This document shows, piece after piece, positions 6,669 through 8,824 of a stretch of 8,824 nucleotides of DNA. This DNA comes from an uncultured Collinsella sp. (GTDB lineage: Bacteria > Actinomycetota > Coriobacteriia > Coriobacteriales > Coriobacteriaceae): positions 1 through 8,824 of the forward strand of contig CABUGR010000030.1 in NCBI GenBank assembly GCA_902491135.1. The letters are read 5' to 3'. How positions within the stretch are numbered: the first letter of the stretch is position 1; each line of letters opens with the position of its first letter. The notes beneath the pieces were generated by a model. It ran no database searches. It worked only from the letters and a program-made list of their open reading frames with translations, and had not been told where the DNA came from. A program made the position numbers and the translations under genes.

Positions 6669-6695
6669 GGTGCCCGAACTGGGGATCCGGGCACC
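6669..6695 (-). other. Intercistronic hairpin between lacE and lacG
   Basis: GGTGCCCG (6669-6676) and CGGGCACC (6688-6695) form a perfect 8-bp GC-rich stem with an 11-base loop. No T-run follows on the minus strand, so it is not a full terminator. It may protect the lacE 3' end or change the lacE to lacG ratio. Confidence 0.6.
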
Positions 6696-6710
6696 AACAG
6701 AGGGAGGAAA

Positions 6711-8477
6711 CTAGTCGAGGTTCTCGCGGAGCCACTTGATGGCGCCGGCGGGGTCGCGAGTAAGGTCGATATATTCCTTACCGCGCGGGGCGAGCAGCTT
6801 GATGCCCAGACGATCGGTGTCGGCCTTCATGTCGTTGTAGTAGCTACGGACCTGCGGGGCAAGCACGATAACGTCGTACTGATCCATGATGGCAGTGTGC
6901 TGGCCATAGGCGCCTGCGGAGGAAGCGATGTTCTCTCCGGTCTGCGCAGCACCTTCCTTGATGGCGTTGGCAAGCATGGCAGAGGTGCCGGCGCCGGCGC
7001 ACAGGACGAGGACCTTCAGGCCGTCGACATCCTTCTTGGCGGATGCGTCGGCGGCGGGCTCGGGCTGATCGGCGACAGGCTTGTTGTCGGCGGCAGCGGC
7101 GGTCGTCTCGGCGGAAGCGGCAGTCTGCTCGACAGCGGGCGCAGAGGCGTTGGCGGCGATGGCAGCGGCATCATTGGACTCGAGACCCAGCTCGGCGGCG
7201 CGCTCGGCCTCCTGGTCGCAGAGCAGCTTATCGTATGCCTTCAAGAACGGCAGGTAGATGATGGCGTCCAGCAAGATGATGATTGCGACAAACACTAGGG
7301 CGATAAGCTGGAAGTTCGTGGTGATGAAGATGCCGATGGGGGCAGGGGTAGCCCAAGGCACCACGAAGGAGAAGCCGTTCATGCCCACATTGTCGATAAA
7401 GAACTTGGCAACACTCACGTTGACGCAGCCGGCGGCAACAAAGGGGATGAGCATGTAGGGGTTGAGGATCATCGGCGCGCCAAAGAGCAGCGGCTCGTTG
7501 ACAGCAAAGGCAACAGGAACAATCGAGGCCTTACCGACGGCTTTGAGCTGCTTGGACTTCATAAAGAGAATCAGCAGAAGCGGCACGATAAACGTGGCGC
7601 CGGTGCCGCCGAACTCACCCACGAGCGACATGTTAAAGGTGAGGGAGTGGGCGGGGTGGCCACCGGCCAGCAGAACCTGCAGGTTCTCGGCCTGGTTGGC
7701 AAGACGGATGGGGTCGATGCCCGGCTGGACGATCGAGGGGCCGTGGACGCCCACGAACCAGAACAGGCTCATGGCGCCGTAGATCACAGCGAGGCCGATG
7801 TAGCCATCGGCAGCGGTGAACAGGGGCTGGAACACCTGGATGACACCCTGGGCAAAGCAGAAGCCAAAAGCAGCGCGGAAGACGATGTCAAAAACCCAAA
7901 AGACGGTGATGCAGACGGAGAAGGGGATGATGTCCTTAAAGGTCTGCGAGATGTTGGGCGGTACCTGCTCGGGCATCTTGACGGTGATGTTGCGCTTAAT
8001 GAAGAACTTGTAGATGATGCCGGTCACAAACGCAGCGATGAAAGCGGTCAGCAGGCCCTTGGAACCAAGGTAGGTGGTGTTGAAACCGCTGGCAGCGTCC
8101 GTGGCGATGGTGTCGCTCGAAAGGAGCAAGAAGCCGATGATGGCCGCGCACATGCACGAGATAAAGTTGATCTGGTTGTTCTTGGGCAGATCGCGGTTCT
8201 GAGCGTCGGCGAAGTGCTTGGCCGTGGTGGCGGCGCAGGCGATGGCCAGGATGCCCATGGAGTAGTTGTAGCACTTCCACAGGGCGTTGTTGATGTCATC
8301 GGGCCAGTAGAAACCCCAGATGTTGGGGACCGAGGCTACCAGGCAGAAGATGGACGAGAAGATGATGATGGGGATGACGGAGATAAAGCCGTCGCGGATC
8401 GCCTTGAGGTACTTGTTGCGGGCGATCGCGTTGAAAAAGGGCTGGCCCTTTTCGATGATGGCGATGAGTTGCTCCAT
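6711..8477 (-). CDS. lacE: Lactose PTS permease, fused IIC-IIB
   Basis: Takes up lactose and phosphorylates it on the galactose 6-position, with phosphate from LacF (IIA, not in this window). The 588-residue protein aligns with LacE from its start (EKGQPFF, ARNKYLKAIRDGFIS, VPNIWGFYWP). In the IIC membrane domain (about 1-420), GVHGPS (His245) and NEP (Glu328) are the expected sugar-site residues. The IIB domain begins near 487 with VLVLCAGAGTS, where Cys493 is the phosphorylation site. Between them lies an Ala/Pro/Thr-rich linker (about 424-485), longer than in the paralogue at 1254-2948 and low in complexity. The ATG at 8477 has TTAGGAG 6 bases upstream. It is first in a lacE-lacG operon, behind a long upstream region with LacI-type operator candidates and the shared 12-mer. 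Lactose is favoured because lacG follows. Confidence 0.94.
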   Translation of the reverse strand: MEQLIAIIEKGQPFFNAIARNKYLKAIRDGFISVIPIIIFSSIFCLVASVPNIWGFYWPDDINNALWKCYNYSMGILAIACAATTAKHFADAQNRDLPKNNQINFISCMCAAIIGFLLLSSDTIATDAASGFNTTYLGSKGLLTAFIAAFVTGIIYKFFIKRNITVKMPEQVPPNISQTFKDIIPFSVCITVFWVFDIVFRAAFGFCFAQGVIQVFQPLFTAADGYIGLAVIYGAMSLFWFVGVHGPSIVQPGIDPIRLANQAENLQVLLAGGHPAHSLTFNMSLVGEFGGTGATFIVPLLLILFMKSKQLKAVGKASIVPVAFAVNEPLLFGAPMILNPYMLIPFVAAGCVNVSVAKFFIDNVGMNGFSFVVPWATPAPIGIFITTNFQLIALVFVAIIILLDAIIYLPFLKAYDKLLCDQEAERAAELGLESNDAAAIAANASAPAVEQTAASAETTAAAADNKPVADQPEPAADASAKKDVDGLKVLVLCAGAGTSAMLANAIKEGAAQTGENIASSAGAYGQHTAIMDQYDVIVLAPQVRSYYNDMKADTDRLGIKLLAPRGKEYIDLTRDPAGAIKWLRENLD

Positions 8478-8540
8478 GCAATGCTCCTAAGAGTCGGTGG
8501 GTTAGCAACGATGGTAGCTTTTGGCGTTCGGTTGCCAAAA

Positions 8541-8554
8541 TGTTGACGTTGCCA
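8541..8554. promoter_or_regulatory. LacI-type operator candidate 1
   Basis: TGTTGACGTTGCCA, 64-77 bp upstream of lacE. Its reverse complement, TGGCAACGTCAACA, matches candidate 3 at 13 of 14 positions. The central ACGT with outer TG...CA is the usual shape of LacI/GalR and CcpA-like operators. Confidence 0.55.
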
Positions 8555-8620
8555 TTTTGCGACACAAAAAAGACGCGAACCGGTGGTTCCTGTGCCTGCG
8601 AACCGTCGATTCCTTATGCG

Positions 8621-8630
8621 TAAACGTTTG
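8621..8630. promoter_or_regulatory. LacI-type operator candidate 2 (weaker)
   Basis: TAAACGTTTG carries a perfect AAACGTTT palindrome, a core seen in many LacI-family sites, but it differs from the other three candidates outside ACGT. It may bind a different family member or be chance. Confidence 0.35.
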
Positions 8631-8659
8631 AGCCGCCCGGTGGCTCTGTGTTTGCGCAA

Positions 8660-8673
8660 TGGCAACGTTAACA
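8660..8673. promoter_or_regulatory. LacI-type operator candidate 3
   Basis: TGGCAACGTTAACA has symmetric TGNNAAC and GTTNNCA halves. It is the best of the set and lies 119 bp (start to start) from candidate 1, a spacing that would allow looping. Confidence 0.6.
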
Positions 8674-8709
8674 TTTGGTCGACAAAAGCCGTTCGGGGAA
8701 GCAAAAATG

Positions 8710-8723
8710 TCGGTGAACGGTAG
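8710..8723 (-). promoter_or_regulatory. Shared motif CTACCGTTCACCGA, copy 3 (toward lacE)
   Basis: The minus strand reads CTACCGTTCACCGA, 233-246 bp upstream of lacE. It is identical over 14 bases to copy 2 and in the same orientation relative to its gene. No -35 box is seen at the 16-bp distance found for the first permease, so the promoter arrangement differs here. Confidence 0.6.
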
Positions 8724-8804
8724 GTTTTGGGTGGTGAGCGTATGGTGGGGGAGGCGTTAGATATACTTGAAGACGTTTCATTTGACTGCGTAGGGTGCCA
8801 CCAA

Positions 8805-8818
8805 TGGCATCGTTGACA
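8805..8818. promoter_or_regulatory. LacI-type operator candidate 4
   Basis: TGGCATCGTTGACA matches candidate 3 at 12 of 14 positions and keeps the TG...CG...CA frame. It overlaps a plus-strand TTGACA, so it could control a divergent gene to the right as well as lacE. Confidence 0.45.
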
Positions 8819-8824
8819 TAGAAA

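Larger units (their letters stand above)
8478..8824. promoter_or_regulatory. Long lacE upstream region, no gene seen
   Basis: These 347 bp hold no convincing gene. They contain three related LacI-type half-palindromes (8541-8554, 8660-8673, 8805-8818), a further palindrome TAAACGTTTG (8621-8630), the shared motif (8710-8723), and a short hairpin with a T6 run on the minus strand (8566-8589) that could be a weak leader attenuator. I could not assign a clear lacE promoter. A TTGACA at 8813-8818 on the plus strand may be the -35 box of a divergent gene beyond the edge. Confidence 0.6.

Noticed and set aside
5678..6739. Plus-strand open frame of 353 codons
   Set aside because: Antisense to lacG. 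Its Gly/Val/Leu-rich sequence is the mirror of G/C-ending codons and matches no family I recognise.
7647..8546. Plus-strand open frame of 299 codons
   Set aside because: Antisense to lacE and rich in Asp, Gly and Val, as expected from a reverse frame of a high-GC gene.
8768..8780. Catabolite-type site TGAAGACGTTTCA
   Set aside because: It is one base shorter than the usual 14-bp operator frame and unlike the three consistent sites nearby; probably chance.

Overview
The window looks like an accessory carbohydrate-uptake region from a gut Actinomycetota of the Coriobacteriia. Collinsella-like is my best guess, from the codon use, the gene content and the style of the intergenic repeats; no rRNA or other marker is present, so this is inference. 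It holds two lactose-family phosphotransferase (PTS) permeases of the fused IIC-IIB type, a 6-phospho-beta-galactosidase, a protein of unknown function found with sugar PTS genes, a Fic-family AMP-transferase and a broken DeoR-type regulator.

Layout: (1) 1-888, minus strand, a TIM-barrel-like DUF7916-type protein cut by the window edge. (2) 889-1253, a divergent regulatory region rich in inverted repeats. (3) 1254-2948, plus strand, a first LacE-like IICB permease with a strong terminator at 2984-3025. (4) 3063-3506, plus strand, the C-terminal sensor half of a DeoR-family regulator without its DNA-binding half. (5) 3612-4844, minus strand, a class II Fic protein whose start lies beside a four-unit palindromic operator-like array (4853-4927). 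(6) 4988-5112, two copies of an inverted-repeat element at an exact 80-bp period. (7) 8477 down to 5213, minus strand, lacE then lacG, closed by a terminator at 5141-5190. (8) 8478-8824, a long lacE upstream region with several LacI-type operator candidates.

LacE imports and phosphorylates lactose (or a related beta-galactoside) and LacG splits the phosphorylated disaccharide. The IIA subunit (LacF) and the tagatose-6-phosphate pathway are not in the window. The first LacE paralogue has no glycosidase beside it here, only the divergent DUF7916-type gene, so its substrate is open.

The most notable non-coding signal is the 12-mer ACCGTTCACCGA. It occurs three times, once upstream of each of the three PTS-linked transcription units (DUF7916-type gene, first permease, lacE), each time in the same orientation relative to its gene. 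This suggests one direction-sensitive regulator joining these units into a regulon. The Fic operator array and the 80-bp repeat pair are separate unexplained structures.
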